A DNA stretch of 20,540 nt from Clostridiales bacterium UBA4821 (GTDB taxonomy: Bacteria > Bacillota > Clostridia > Acetivibrionales > UBA4821). A program made the translations under genes and the position numbers. Below are positions 6,923-14,638 of the stretch, in pieces. The notes under the pieces were generated by a model that saw only the letters and a list, made by a program, of their open reading frames with translations, did no database searches and was not told the DNA's origin. The stretch lies in the NCBI GenBank assembly GCA_002402315.1, contig DHFP01000261.1, forward strand, positions 1-20,540, given 5' to 3'. The first letter of the stretch is position 1. Each line of letters begins with the position of its first letter.

Positions 6923-7660
6923 CTAGTCTCGAATAACAACAATCGTTATATTATCATTTCCTCCATTATCATTAGCTGTATTAACCAACTCTTCTGCTAG
7001 ATACTGGCAGGAGTTAAACTTTACTGCTTTTTGCTTAATCTCTTCATCTGTAACTAGATTTGTTAAACCATCCGTACATAAAATAATGGTATCTTTCTTG
7101 AAGAATTTTCTTACGCTTAGGTCAATCTCAACATTTTCCTCGGTACCTAGCGCCCGGGTTATGATATTCTTCTGTGGATGGTTTAAAGCTTGCTCTCTTG
7201 TTATTGTTCCATTGTTGACTAACTGTTCTACATACGAGTGATCTCTTGTTAGCTGATATATGTTATTTCTCCTTATTGCATATACCCTGCTATCTCCAAC
7301 ATGTCCTATATAAAGTTTTCCATTATATATCAGCACCACTACAAGTGTTGTACCCATTCCCTGAAGATTGGGGTCTGATTGAGATTTTTGATAAATAGCT
7401 TGGTTTGCACACAAAATACTTTCTTTTATCATCTGAATAATATTATTCCTGTCTTTATTACAATTATCGTAATTCTGGTATAAATATCCGGTAACTACGT
7501 CAATTGCTTCCTTACTGGCAAATTCCCCAGCATTATGTCCGCCCATTCCATCTGCCACTACAAATAGCGGGATATGAGCACTAATGTCTTGAGGTATGTA
7601 GTAATTATCCTCATTAATTTGTCGAACCTTACCGATATCGGTAACTGCTCCGACCCTCAC
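6923..7660 (-). CDS. prpC: PP2C-type serine/threonine phosphatase PrpC
   Basis: PrpC (Stp) is the cytoplasmic metal-dependent phosphatase that reverses PrkC phosphorylation. I place the start at a GTG (7660-7658), giving MRVGAVTDIGKVRQ and 245 residues, because an AAGGAGTGA ribosome binding site lies directly upstream and family members begin there; the longer open frame back to 7729 would overlap rlmN by 65 bp. PP2C motifs are complete: NED (16-18), ADGMGG (36-41), GMGTT, GDSR (122-125), CTDGL (195-199) and GNDN (234-237), which supply the aspartates that bind the two metal ions. It begins four bases after the rlmN stop and is followed by prkC, the universal phosphatase-kinase order in Firmicutes. 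Confidence 0.93.
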   Translation of the reverse strand: MRVGAVTDIGKVRQINEDNYYIPQDISAHIPLFVVADGMGGHNAGEFASKEAIDVVTGYLYQNYDNCNKDRNNIIQMIKESILCANQAIYQKSQSDPNLQGMGTTLVVVLIYNGKLYIGHVGDSRVYAIRRNNIYQLTRDHSYVEQLVNNGTITREQALNHPQKNIITRALGTEENVEIDLSVRKFFKKDTIILCTDGLTNLVTDEEIKQKAVKFNSCQYLAEELVNTANDNGGNDNITIVVIRD

Positions 7661-7664
7661 AAAA

Positions 7665-8699
7665 TCACTCCTTATGTTTCTCATGTTTAAGACGCAGCTG
7701 CCCGCATGCAGCTTCAATTTCGCTTCCAAGTTCCCTACGTACTGTAGTCTGTATACCCTTTTTTGTTAAAACATGTAAAAACCTTTTTACCCTATCAGGT
7801 GAACTTCTTTTAAAATCCCGTTCACTCACCGGGTTGAACGGTATCAAATTTATATGAGCAAGCATACCTTTAACTTTTGCCGCAAGTTCTATTGCATCCT
7901 TTTCACTATCATTTAAATTGTCAATTAAAATATATTCAAAAGAAATTCGTCTTCTCGTAATATTAGTATATTTCTTACAGGCATTTATTAATTCATTAAT
8001 ATTATATCTCTTATTAACAGGCATTATCTGATTTCGAATTCTATCATTGGGTGCATGTAATGAAATAGATAGCGTTATAGGTAAGCTCTCTTCAGCAAGT
8101 CTTAAAATTGCAGGAACCAACCCTGACGTTGATACACTTATATTTCTATAACCAATATTTAACCCTAATGGATTATTTAATAGCCTTAATGCTTTGATGG
8201 TATTTTCATAATTGTCAAGTGGTTCTCCAATTCCCATGAATACGACTTTAGAAATTCTGTTTCCTGATTCCCTTTGCATGGAAATAACCTGGTCTATAAT
8301 TTCCCCGGCAGTAAGGTGTCTAACAAATCCGCACTTGGATGAAGCACAGAATGCACACCCCATTTTACACCCGACCTGCGTAGATATGCAAGCAGAATAA
8401 CCATACTTGTATTTCATGAGCACGCTTTCTATTGCATTTCCATCAAGTAATCCAAACAAATATTTATAAGTATCGTCACTTGAATGTTGTACATTTAATA
8501 CTTCCGGGCATGATATAAATGCCCCTTGACTTATTTCTTCCCTAAGTGGTTTAGAAATGTCAGTCATTTCATCAATATTGCATACACCTTTATAAATCCA
8601 CTTGAATATTTGCTTTGCTCTGTACTTTTCCTGATTTATATCATAAAGTAATTTCTCAATTTCTTCAATATATAAATCTTTCAAATTAACCTTATCCAA
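7665..8699 (-). CDS. rlmN: Dual-specificity rRNA/tRNA adenine C2-methyltransferase RlmN
   Basis: RlmN is a radical SAM enzyme that methylates C2 of A2503 in 23S rRNA and of A37 in some tRNAs, improving decoding accuracy. At 344 residues it has the usual length. The radical SAM cluster motif CKMGCAFC (C111, C115, C118) binds the 4Fe-4S cluster, GEP follows in the MGIGEPLDN stretch, and the second catalytic cysteine lies in AACGQL (C332) near the C terminus. An N-terminal helical domain (1-95) is typical. The start is TTG (8699-8697) with GGAGG six bases upstream. It follows rsmB by 18 bp and runs into prpC. Confidence 0.95.
   Translation of the reverse strand: MDKVNLKDLYIEEIEKLLYDINQEKYRAKQIFKWIYKGVCNIDEMTDISKPLREEISQGAFISCPEVLNVQHSSDDTYKYLFGLLDGNAIESVLMKYKYGYSACISTQVGCKMGCAFCASSKCGFVRHLTAGEIIDQVISMQRESGNRISKVVFMGIGEPLDNYENTIKALRLLNNPLGLNIGYRNISVSTSGLVPAILRLAEESLPITLSISLHAPNDRIRNQIMPVNKRYNINELINACKKYTNITRRRISFEYILIDNLNDSEKDAIELAAKVKGMLAHINLIPFNPVSERDFKRSSPDRVKRFLHVLTKKGIQTTVRRELGSEIEAACGQLRLKHEKHKE
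7668..7673 (-). promoter_or_regulatory. Ribosome binding site that fixes the prpC start
   Basis: Read on the minus strand this is AAGGAG, seven bases before the GTG at 7660. It lies inside the last codons of rlmN, so prpC translation is probably coupled to rlmN. It is the main reason for rejecting the upstream ATG codons at 7684 and 7729. Confidence 0.75.
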
Positions 8700-8717
8700 G
8701 GTTTTCCTCCAGTATGA

Positions 8718-10058
8718 TTATAGTCTTTTCAATGAAGCTATAAAGAAACCATCTGTACCATGAATATTCGGGTAAAGATTTAAGTAATCGTTTACTTCCT
8801 TATTACTCAATATATCATATTTTTTCTTTTCTACAGTTTCAATCTCAAAATTTTTATTTTTGTTTATAAATTCCTCTACAACCTTTTCATTTTCATCCTC
8901 ATTCAAAGTGCAGGTGCTGTACACCATTCTTCCACCATTTTTCACATAATTGGATGCCGCAGCCAATATTTTTCTCTGTAACCCTGCTAAGGTATCCAAA
9001 TCTTCTTCTGTTCTTGTCCACTTTATCTCCGGCTTTCTTCTTATCACTCCTAACCCTGAGCACGGCGCGTCAATAAGTACCTTATCGCACTTTCCAATTA
9101 AAGTCTCATTAAGTTGAGCAGCATCCTGCAGCCTGGTCTCTATAATATTAACACCTAATCTTTGAGCTGCCTTTTCCACTAGCTCAACCCTATGCCGGTG
9201 AATATCCCATGCATATATTTTACCTCTATTCTCCATAAGCTGTGCGATATGTGTAGTCTTACCCCCAGGAGCTGAGCAAATGTCAGCAACCATTTCGCCG
9301 GGCTTTGGGTCTAATACTTCCGATACCAGCATAGCAGCTTCATCCTGAACAGTATACATTCCCTTATGAAACAACTCATTTATCGGGTTTCCCTGTTGAA
9401 ATATTAACCCATTCTTTGATATTTTTGATTCGCTTACCTTTATACCTTTTTCATTAAACATCTCTATTAGATTTTCCCTGCTTATTAATAGAGTATTAGC
9501 CCTTATCACAATTTTAGGTCTTTCGTTGTTTGACCTGCAAAGGTCCTGAGTAAATTCAGAGCCATATTGCCCAACCCACCTCCTGACAACCCATTCAGGA
9601 TGGGAATGCAATATTGATATTCGTTCAATGTCACTCATATTTGCTAATTCAAATATACCTTCGCCTGAATCCGCTACCTTTCTTAATATGGCATTTACAA
9701 ACCCCGCTGAAGCCTGATGACCATATTTCCTTGCAAGCTTGACACTTTCATTACAAGCTGCTGATACCGGTATTTTGGTTAGGTATAGGATTTGATAAAT
9801 ACCCATTCTCATAATGTTTCTGATCCATGGTGATATCTTATTGGATTTAACTTTTGAGTTCTTATTAATTATGTAATCAAGTGAAAGCTTTCTACTCACA
9901 ACTCCATATACGATTTCTGTAATAAGAGGCTTGTCAATGTCATTGACTTCAAAATTACTTAGAATATCGTCTAATACTATATTTGAGTAACCTTCTTCCA
10001 CATCAATTCTATATAACCCTTTTAAGGCTGCTTCCCTTGCCGATATCGGTTTGTTCAT
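8718..10058 (-). CDS. rsmB: 16S rRNA m5C967 methyltransferase RsmB
   Basis: RsmB (Sun/Fmu) methylates C5 of cytosine 967 in 16S rRNA. The 446-residue protein has the family layout: an N-terminal NusB-like RNA-binding domain (about 5-135) and a C-terminal Rossmann methyltransferase domain. SAM-binding motif CSAPGGKTTH spans 261-270. The two catalytic cysteines are C333 in DAPCSGLG and C383 in YSTCTLN, the latter being the covalent nucleophile by family knowledge. A GGAGG ribosome binding site stands seven bases before the ATG. It is separated from the DUF116 gene upstream by a 64-bp gap filled by an inverted repeat, the largest break inside this otherwise tight run. Confidence 0.94.
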   Translation of the reverse strand: MNKPISAREAALKGLYRIDVEEGYSNIVLDDILSNFEVNDIDKPLITEIVYGVVSRKLSLDYIINKNSKVKSNKISPWIRNIMRMGIYQILYLTKIPVSAACNESVKLARKYGHQASAGFVNAILRKVADSGEGIFELANMSDIERISILHSHPEWVVRRWVGQYGSEFTQDLCRSNNERPKIVIRANTLLISRENLIEMFNEKGIKVSESKISKNGLIFQQGNPINELFHKGMYTVQDEAAMLVSEVLDPKPGEMVADICSAPGGKTTHIAQLMENRGKIYAWDIHRHRVELVEKAAQRLGVNIIETRLQDAAQLNETLIGKCDKVLIDAPCSGLGVIRRKPEIKWTRTEEDLDTLAGLQRKILAAASNYVKNGGRMVYSTCTLNEDENEKVVEEFINKNKNFEIETVEKKKYDILSNKEVNDYLNLYPNIHGTDGFFIASLKRL

Positions 10059-10080
10059 ATTTTTCCTCCAAAGGTTCCGA

Positions 10081-10123
10081 GTGACAACATGGACGGTTTG
10101 AAGTGAACCGTCCCTATTGTCAC
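10081..10123. repeat. 43-bp inverted repeat between the DUF116 gene and rsmB
   Basis: A nested hairpin is formed by GTGACAA (10081-10087) with TTGTCAC (10117-10123), and GGACGGTT (10091-10098) with AACCGTCC (10106-10113) around a 7-nt loop. It ends on the first base of the DUF116 stop codon. No U-run follows on the minus strand, so it is not a standard terminator. The GGACGGTT core recalls dispersed hairpin repeats of clostridial genomes, but that is from memory and was not checked. Confidence 0.8.
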
Positions 10124-10917
10124 TATCCGGCGCTTAGTTCTCTCTGTCTTGCACTATTTTCAAGCATCTGTATTATTGCCTGTTCAATATTTTCAATATT
10201 TACCTTGGTATTGAAACATGGACCATTGGGCCGCATATTCAATACCCCTATTACGGGTATACTGTTTACATCGTTTATCCCACTGGCCAAGTCCCTCTCG
10301 CAAGCAACCGAAACCACAGCTGACGGCCTTATTTTTGCCAGTTCAGTCCGTGCAGCAGTTCCACCTGTTACTACAATTGCCTTAATTCCCCACTTATCGC
10401 TTAGCGCAGCCAAACTGCCAATATCACACTTGCCGCATCTTTTGCAATTATTAATATTATTGGTAATTTTCAGCCCGCATGATTGATTCTGCAAACAATG
10501 AGGTAAAAGCAGTATAAGCCGTGAATTATTTACTTTTTTTAGAGTCGACTTTACCACTCCATTATTGTAGTCAATAAAGAATCTGTCTAATTGTTCCTTG
10601 TCTAAATTAAATATTTTTACTATAACATATAAAAAAGGCAGCAGCATAACTCGAAATATCCAAAAGCTAAACTGAATAATTCCTGATACATTCAAGCTTT
10701 TAGGTTCATTCATAAAACTTGTTGCTAAAACTAAAAAAAACGAGAACATAATTAATGCGATAGCTATTATACCAACAGAAATAATAAACAGCAAAAAATA
10801 GTTATATAATTGAAGATTTGAAAATTTGTACAGTAATAAGAATGGAACCAACAGCACAGTAAATATTCCTATTAATATTGTTGATGCATTAATAAATGTT
10901 TTATTATCTAACTTCAT
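10123..10917 (-). CDS. DUF116 family membrane protein with a cysteine cluster
   Basis: Function unknown. The 264-residue protein has an N-terminal hydrophobic region with two or three membrane helices (about 10-30, 38-66 and 82-103), then a soluble part typical of the DUF116 family. That part starts LLLPHCLQ (137-143) and carries cysteines at 141, 147, 158, 161, 164, 206 and 234; the CxxCxxC group at 158-164 looks like a metal or iron-sulfur site. A glycine-rich stretch VVTGGTAART follows at 182-191. It starts one base after the fmt stop, with AGGAAG inside fmt as ribosome binding site, so it is translated with fmt. In many clostridia a DUF116 gene sits at this same place between fmt and rsmB, which suggests a link to translation or redox, but this is only inference. 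Confidence 0.8.
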   Translation of the reverse strand: MKLDNKTFINASTILIGIFTVLLVPFLLLYKFSNLQLYNYFLLFIISVGIIAIALIMFSFFLVLATSFMNEPKSLNVSGIIQFSFWIFRVMLLPFLYVIVKIFNLDKEQLDRFFIDYNNGVVKSTLKKVNNSRLILLLPHCLQNQSCGLKITNNINNCKRCGKCDIGSLAALSDKWGIKAIVVTGGTAARTELAKIRPSAVVSVACERDLASGINDVNSIPVIGVLNMRPNGPCFNTKVNIENIEQAIIQMLENSARQRELSAG

Positions 10918-10918
10918 T

Positions 10919-11866
10919 CTATCTTCTTCCTGTCGTAAATTTTTCTCCGGAACCTATCATATGGCCTATAAGGTACTCCTCAGCCGTCATTCTCCTTCCA
11001 CCTTCAGGCTGTAGCTCCTCTACCTTTAATACCTTTGAACCTGAACTAACCTTCAAACCCTGTTTATGATTTCCCGTTATTATGGTACCGGATTCAGCCG
11101 GGCTAACCTCATCTGTAATTTTAACTCTATAAATCTTTATTAATGTATTATTCAAATATGTAAATGCGCAGGGCCATGGATATAACCCTCTTATCAGATT
11201 GCGTATTACTGCTGCCGGCTTATTCCAATCAATCAGCCCATCTTCCTTTTTTAGTATAGGGGCATAGGTTGCTTCGCCACTCTGTTTAATTCTTGGCGCC
11301 TTGTCTTTTTCGATCAATTTAAGTGTTTCAACCAATGCCTTACCACCTTCAACAGCCAGCTTGTCATGCAAGGTCTGAGCAGTGTCATCTTCGTCTATTA
11401 TTACTTCTTTTTTAAGAATCATATCACCTGTATCAAGCCCCTCATCCATATACATTGTTGTTATTCCGGTCACCTTTTCGCCATTGACAATCGACCATTG
11501 TATAGGTGCCGCTCCTCTGTATTTTGGAAGCAGTGAAGCATGAACATTTACACAGCCATACCTTGGCAGGTCAAGAATAGCTTTTGGTAATATCTTTCCA
11601 TATGCTACAACTACTATAATATCAGTATTCAGATCTCTTAATTGGTTAATAAAATCCTCTTTCCTTATACTTACAGGTTGAAGTACTTCAATACCTGCAT
11701 TTAATGCATAGTCCTTTACTGGAGGAGAAACCAGTTTCATTCCCCTACCCTTTGGTTTATCCGGCTGGGCAACAACGGCAAGAACATTATGTCCTGCCTT
11801 TACAATGCTATCTAAAGAACTGACTGCAAAATCAGGTGTTCCCATAAAAACAACTTTCAGACTCAT
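10919..11866 (-). CDS. fmt: Methionyl-tRNA formyltransferase
   Basis: Fmt formylates the methionine on initiator tRNA using 10-formyltetrahydrofolate. The 315-residue protein has the usual length and two domains: a formyltransferase Rossmann domain and a C-terminal OB-like tRNA-binding domain from about 205. The start MSLKVVFMGTPDFAV is standard. The catalytic triad appears as N107 and H109 in VNVHASLLPKYRG and D145 in DEGLDTGD. Its ATG overlaps the def stop in ATGA, with AAGGAG a few bases before. Def then removes the formyl group that Fmt adds, so the pairing is functional. Confidence 0.96.
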   Translation of the reverse strand: MSLKVVFMGTPDFAVSSLDSIVKAGHNVLAVVAQPDKPKGRGMKLVSPPVKDYALNAGIEVLQPVSIRKEDFINQLRDLNTDIIVVVAYGKILPKAILDLPRYGCVNVHASLLPKYRGAAPIQWSIVNGEKVTGITTMYMDEGLDTGDMILKKEVIIDEDDTAQTLHDKLAVEGGKALVETLKLIEKDKAPRIKQSGEATYAPILKKEDGLIDWNKPAAVIRNLIRGLYPWPCAFTYLNNTLIKIYRVKITDEVSPAESGTIITGNHKQGLKVSSGSKVLKVEELQPEGGRRMTAEEYLIGHMIGSGEKFTTGRR

Positions 11867-12330
11867 CTTCTCCTTTTTCCTTCAGGTTCGATAAATTTTA
11901 TTACTTTATCCTTGAACAGAATACCGTTTAAGTGGTCTATCTCATGACACAGTACCCTGGCTAGTAATGCTTCTCCCTCTATTATTACCTTTTGTCCTTT
12001 CCTGTTAAGGCCCTCTACTGTGACCTTATCAGGCCTTCTTACTTCCCCGAAAACACCGGGTATACTCAAGCAGCCTTCTACAGCAATCTGCTCACCTTCC
12101 TGACTTATAATCTCCGGATTTATCAGTTCTAAAACTCCCTCTCCAACATCTATGACTATTACTCTTTTCAAAATTCCTACCTGAGGCGCAGCGAGACCGA
12201 CCCCTTCATTTTTCATAGTTTCATACATATCGTCCAGGAGTATTTCTATACTCTCGTTAATTTCAGTTACCGGTTTGGAAATTTTTCTAAGTATTTCATC
12301 TCCATCTTCTCTTATATTTCTAAGTGCCAT
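11863..12330 (-). CDS. def: Peptide deformylase
   Basis: Def removes the N-formyl group from new proteins at the ribosome exit. I choose the ATG at 12330, giving MALRNIREDGDEILRK and 155 residues, because AAAGGGGG lies eight bases upstream and family members begin there; an ATG at 12360 would add ten unlike residues and lie at the predicted transcription start. The three metal-site motifs are present: GVGLAAPQVG (43-52), EGCLS (85-89, metal ligand C87) and HEIDH (129-133, two histidine ligands and the catalytic glutamate). It opens the def-to-thiN run behind a good sigma-A promoter. Confidence 0.95.
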   Translation of the reverse strand: MALRNIREDGDEILRKISKPVTEINESIEILLDDMYETMKNEGVGLAAPQVGILKRVIVIDVGEGVLELINPEIISQEGEQIAVEGCLSIPGVFGEVRRPDKVTVEGLNRKGQKVIIEGEALLARVLCHEIDHLNGILFKDKVIKFIEPEGKRRR

Positions 12331-12362
12331 ATTTGTTGCCCCCTTTATACTTATGCACAAAT

Positions 12363-12392
12363 ATCATACTTTTTAAACATGTTTAATGTCAA
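12363..12392 (-). promoter_or_regulatory. Sigma-A promoter for the def operon
   Basis: Read on the minus strand, a perfect TTGACA (12392-12387), an 18-bp spacer and TATGAT (12368-12363) precede def. Transcription would start near 12356, leaving about 26 nt before the ATG. The gap of 116 bp between priA and def is the largest in this stretch. A 14-bp palindrome fills most of the spacer. Confidence 0.7.
12373..12386. promoter_or_regulatory. 14-bp palindrome inside the def promoter spacer, possible operator
   Basis: TTAAACATGTTTAA is a perfect 14-bp palindrome lying between the -35 and -10 boxes and touching the -35 box. A protein bound here would block RNA polymerase. AT-rich palindromes of this size can arise by chance, and no regulator is known for it. 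Confidence 0.4.
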
Positions 12393-12446
12393 TGGTCTAA
12401 CTTAGGAAAATAATTTCTGGAGGTTAGTTTCACCTGACGCTACTTG

Positions 12447-14486
12447 TCACAACATACTTAGTGGATTCACGTCTACACCGATATTGCACCATTTTTCAAC
12501 ACGCTTTGATTCCTGTTGAAACATCACATTCAGCTTTTCCCTCAATTCATCATTCATACTGCACTTTATAATAATCCTCCACCTGAACCTGTTTTTAATT
12601 CTCGAAATTGGCGCCGGAACTGCATTTAGAATCAATAATCCATCTTCATATCCGTTAAGTTCTCTTCTTATGGTACTTTCAACCTCTCCGGATACCTCTT
12701 TCACTTTTACTTCATCTTCTCCTGTAACAAGAACCGAAACTATATCGCAAAAAGGAGGGTAATTCAATTCCTTTCTCAGGATAATCTCCTGGTTGTAAAA
12801 CTTTACATAATCATGGTCCTTGGCTGTCAGAATACTGAAGTTGTCCACCTCATATGTTTGAATGACCACCTTTCCTTCCTTCTTTGCCCTGCCAGCCCTT
12901 CCGGCAACCTGCGTCAGAAGTTGGAATGTCTTTTCGGTAGACCTGAAATCCTCCATATTAAGCATTAGGTCAGCAGAGATTACACCTACCAAGGTAACAT
13001 TTGGAAAGTCATGCCCCTTGGCTATCATCTGAGTACCAATTAATATGTTAACGTTTTCATCCCTGAACTTCTTTAAAATTTGCTCATGTGAATTCTTTCG
13101 TGAAGTTGTATCCAAATCCATTCTCAAGACAGAGGCATCTGGAAAATACTTATTAACTTCTTCTTCAAGCTTCTGAGTCCCTACACCAAAGTGCCTGATG
13201 TACTCGCTGCTGCACGATGGACAGGTTTTATAATTGGCCCTGGTGTATCCGCAGTAATGGCACACCAATCTATTACCATGAAGGTGATAGGTCAAAGAAA
13301 TATTGCAGTACCTGCACCTGGGTACATAACCGCAATTACGGCATAATATAAAGCTTGAATATCCGCGTTTATTTAAAAATAGTATTGTTTGATTGCTATA
13401 TTCTAAATTCTCCTTTATTGCTTTGTATAAGCTTCTGCTGAATATGGATTTATTCCCGGCTTCCAACTCTCTCCTCATGTCCACAATCTCTACATTTGGC
13501 AGTTTGTTGCTGTTGGCCCGCTCGGGTAACTCTATGAAATCAATCTTCCCATCTAAAGCCTTATGATATGTTTCAACTGAAGGCGTTGCAGAACCAAGTA
13601 CTAAAACACAGTTTTCAAATTCACATCTCTTTAAGGCGACCTCTCTTGCATGATATTTGGGTGTCTTTTCAGACTTATATGTATGCTCATGCTCTTCATC
13701 AATTATTATTAGCCCAAGTTTCTCAAAAGGTGCAAATATAGCTGACCTGGCTCCAACGACAACCTTTACCATGCCTTGTTTTATCTTATACCATTGATTG
13801 CTTCTCTCACCATCAGATAGTCTGCTGTGCAAAATTGCAACCTCTTGACCAAACCTACCTACGAATCTCTGAATCATCTGAGGCGTCAGCGATATCTCCG
13901 GAACCAGCGCAATGGCTTGCTTACCCTGGTCCAAAGCTCTGGATATCAATTGGAGATAAACCTCGGTCTTCCCGCTCCCCGTAACGCCGTGAATAAGCAC
14001 TTCAGCCGGCCGGCCTTTGTTTATTAGTGCCGTAATTTCTTCTATGGCCTGCTTCTGAAATTTATTAGGTTCAAATGCAGCCGTCCTTACTATATCATTA
14101 TTTGCCAAAGGGTCTTTATATTTTAACAGGTCTTTTAAAACTTCCTTGGTTTCCAACCGCCCTAAAGGCGGCAACATAATTCTTAAACACTCAGAAATAC
14201 TGCACATATATTTACTGCTCATCGAAAATGCAAGTTCAATCAATTCTTCCTTGAACAAGCTTTCTTCTACCAGTATATTCTTAATTGATTTCAGGTCAGC
14301 AAATTCGGAATTTTCGATAATGCCCATTACAAACCCTTTAGTTTCCTTATTGGACTTCCCAAAAGGAACAGAAACAAGCTGACCGATTTTTATCCGGTTC
14401 ATCATGTTATCAGGAATGATGTAATGAAATACTCTACCCACTTGCCTGGCTGAACTGTTTATTATAACTTCTGCAATTTTGCCCAT
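12447..14486 (-). CDS. priA: Primosomal protein N', replication restart helicase PriA
   Basis: PriA is a 3'-5' superfamily 2 helicase that reloads the replisome at collapsed forks. The 679-residue protein has an N-terminal 3'-DNA-end binding domain (1-105, ending in LPPLGR), a helicase core with Walker A GVTGSGKTEVYL (167-178), DEEH box (263-266) and GSATPS, and eight zinc-binding cysteines (382, 385, 391, 394, 409, 412, 422, 425) in the cysteine-rich region. GTQMIAKGHDFPNVTLV and the QVAGRAGR motif follow. Only about 30 residues separate the first domain from the helicase, so the winged-helix domain seems missing, which explains the short length. GAGGTAAAAC precedes the ATG. It is cut off from coaBC by a terminator. 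Confidence 0.95.
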   Translation of the reverse strand: MGKIAEVIINSSARQVGRVFHYIIPDNMMNRIKIGQLVSVPFGKSNKETKGFVMGIIENSEFADLKSIKNILVEESLFKEELIELAFSMSSKYMCSISECLRIMLPPLGRLETKEVLKDLLKYKDPLANNDIVRTAAFEPNKFQKQAIEEITALINKGRPAEVLIHGVTGSGKTEVYLQLISRALDQGKQAIALVPEISLTPQMIQRFVGRFGQEVAILHSRLSDGERSNQWYKIKQGMVKVVVGARSAIFAPFEKLGLIIIDEEHEHTYKSEKTPKYHAREVALKRCEFENCVLVLGSATPSVETYHKALDGKIDFIELPERANSNKLPNVEIVDMRRELEAGNKSIFSRSLYKAIKENLEYSNQTILFLNKRGYSSFILCRNCGYVPRCRYCNISLTYHLHGNRLVCHYCGYTRANYKTCPSCSSEYIRHFGVGTQKLEEEVNKYFPDASVLRMDLDTTSRKNSHEQILKKFRDENVNILIGTQMIAKGHDFPNVTLVGVISADLMLNMEDFRSTEKTFQLLTQVAGRAGRAKKEGKVVIQTYEVDNFSILTAKDHDYVKFYNQEIILRKELNYPPFCDIVSVLVTGEDEVKVKEVSGEVESTIRRELNGYEDGLLILNAVPAPISRIKNRFRWRIIIKCSMNDELREKLNVMFQQESKRVEKWCNIGVDVNPLSML

Positions 14487-14546
14487 GTTTTACCTCAGTA
14501 TTCTGAATCAAATTGGCACATATGTCTAACTTGCAGTTTCAATAAA

Positions 14547-14575
14547 ATAATACTTTAAATTTGATTATGAGTGAA
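14547..14575 (-). promoter_or_regulatory. Probable sigma-A promoter for priA
   Basis: On the minus strand TTCACT (14575-14570), a 17-bp spacer and TATTAT (14552-14547) lie between the coaBC terminator and priA. The match to consensus is moderate, but a promoter is expected here because the terminator upstream would stop readthrough. Confidence 0.4.
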
Positions 14576-14595
14576 GTGTTTTTATGAAAAATAGA

Positions 14596-14627
14596 AAACC
14601 CCCGTGTTGTTTTAAATACGGGGGTTT
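14596..14627 (-). terminator. Rho-independent terminator after coaBC
   Basis: A perfect 10-bp stem (AAACCCCCGT with ACGGGGGTTT) with a 12-nt loop begins 11 bp after the coaBC stop. On the minus strand the stem is followed by a U-rich tract (TTTTCTATTTTT) and preceded by an A-rich tract, the textbook form. It ends the operon that runs from prmA or yicC to coaBC. Confidence 0.9.
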
Positions 14628-14638
14628 GTTTTCTTAAG

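Noticed and set aside
7661..7729. Longer prpC start overlapping rlmN by 65 bp
   Set aside because: The GTG at 7660 has a strong ribosome binding site at ideal spacing and gives the family's usual N terminus.
10103..10486. 127-codon open frame on the plus strand opposite the DUF116 gene
   Set aside because: It begins inside the inverted repeat, shows no family motif, and lies antisense to a well-supported gene with cysteine motifs.
12331..12360. Ten-residue N-terminal extension of def
   Set aside because: The ATG at 12330 has AAAGGGGG upstream and matches family starts, while the upstream ATG lies at the predicted transcription start.
12331..12446. Terminator between priA and def
   Set aside because: Only very short, weak pairings are visible, with no U-tract.
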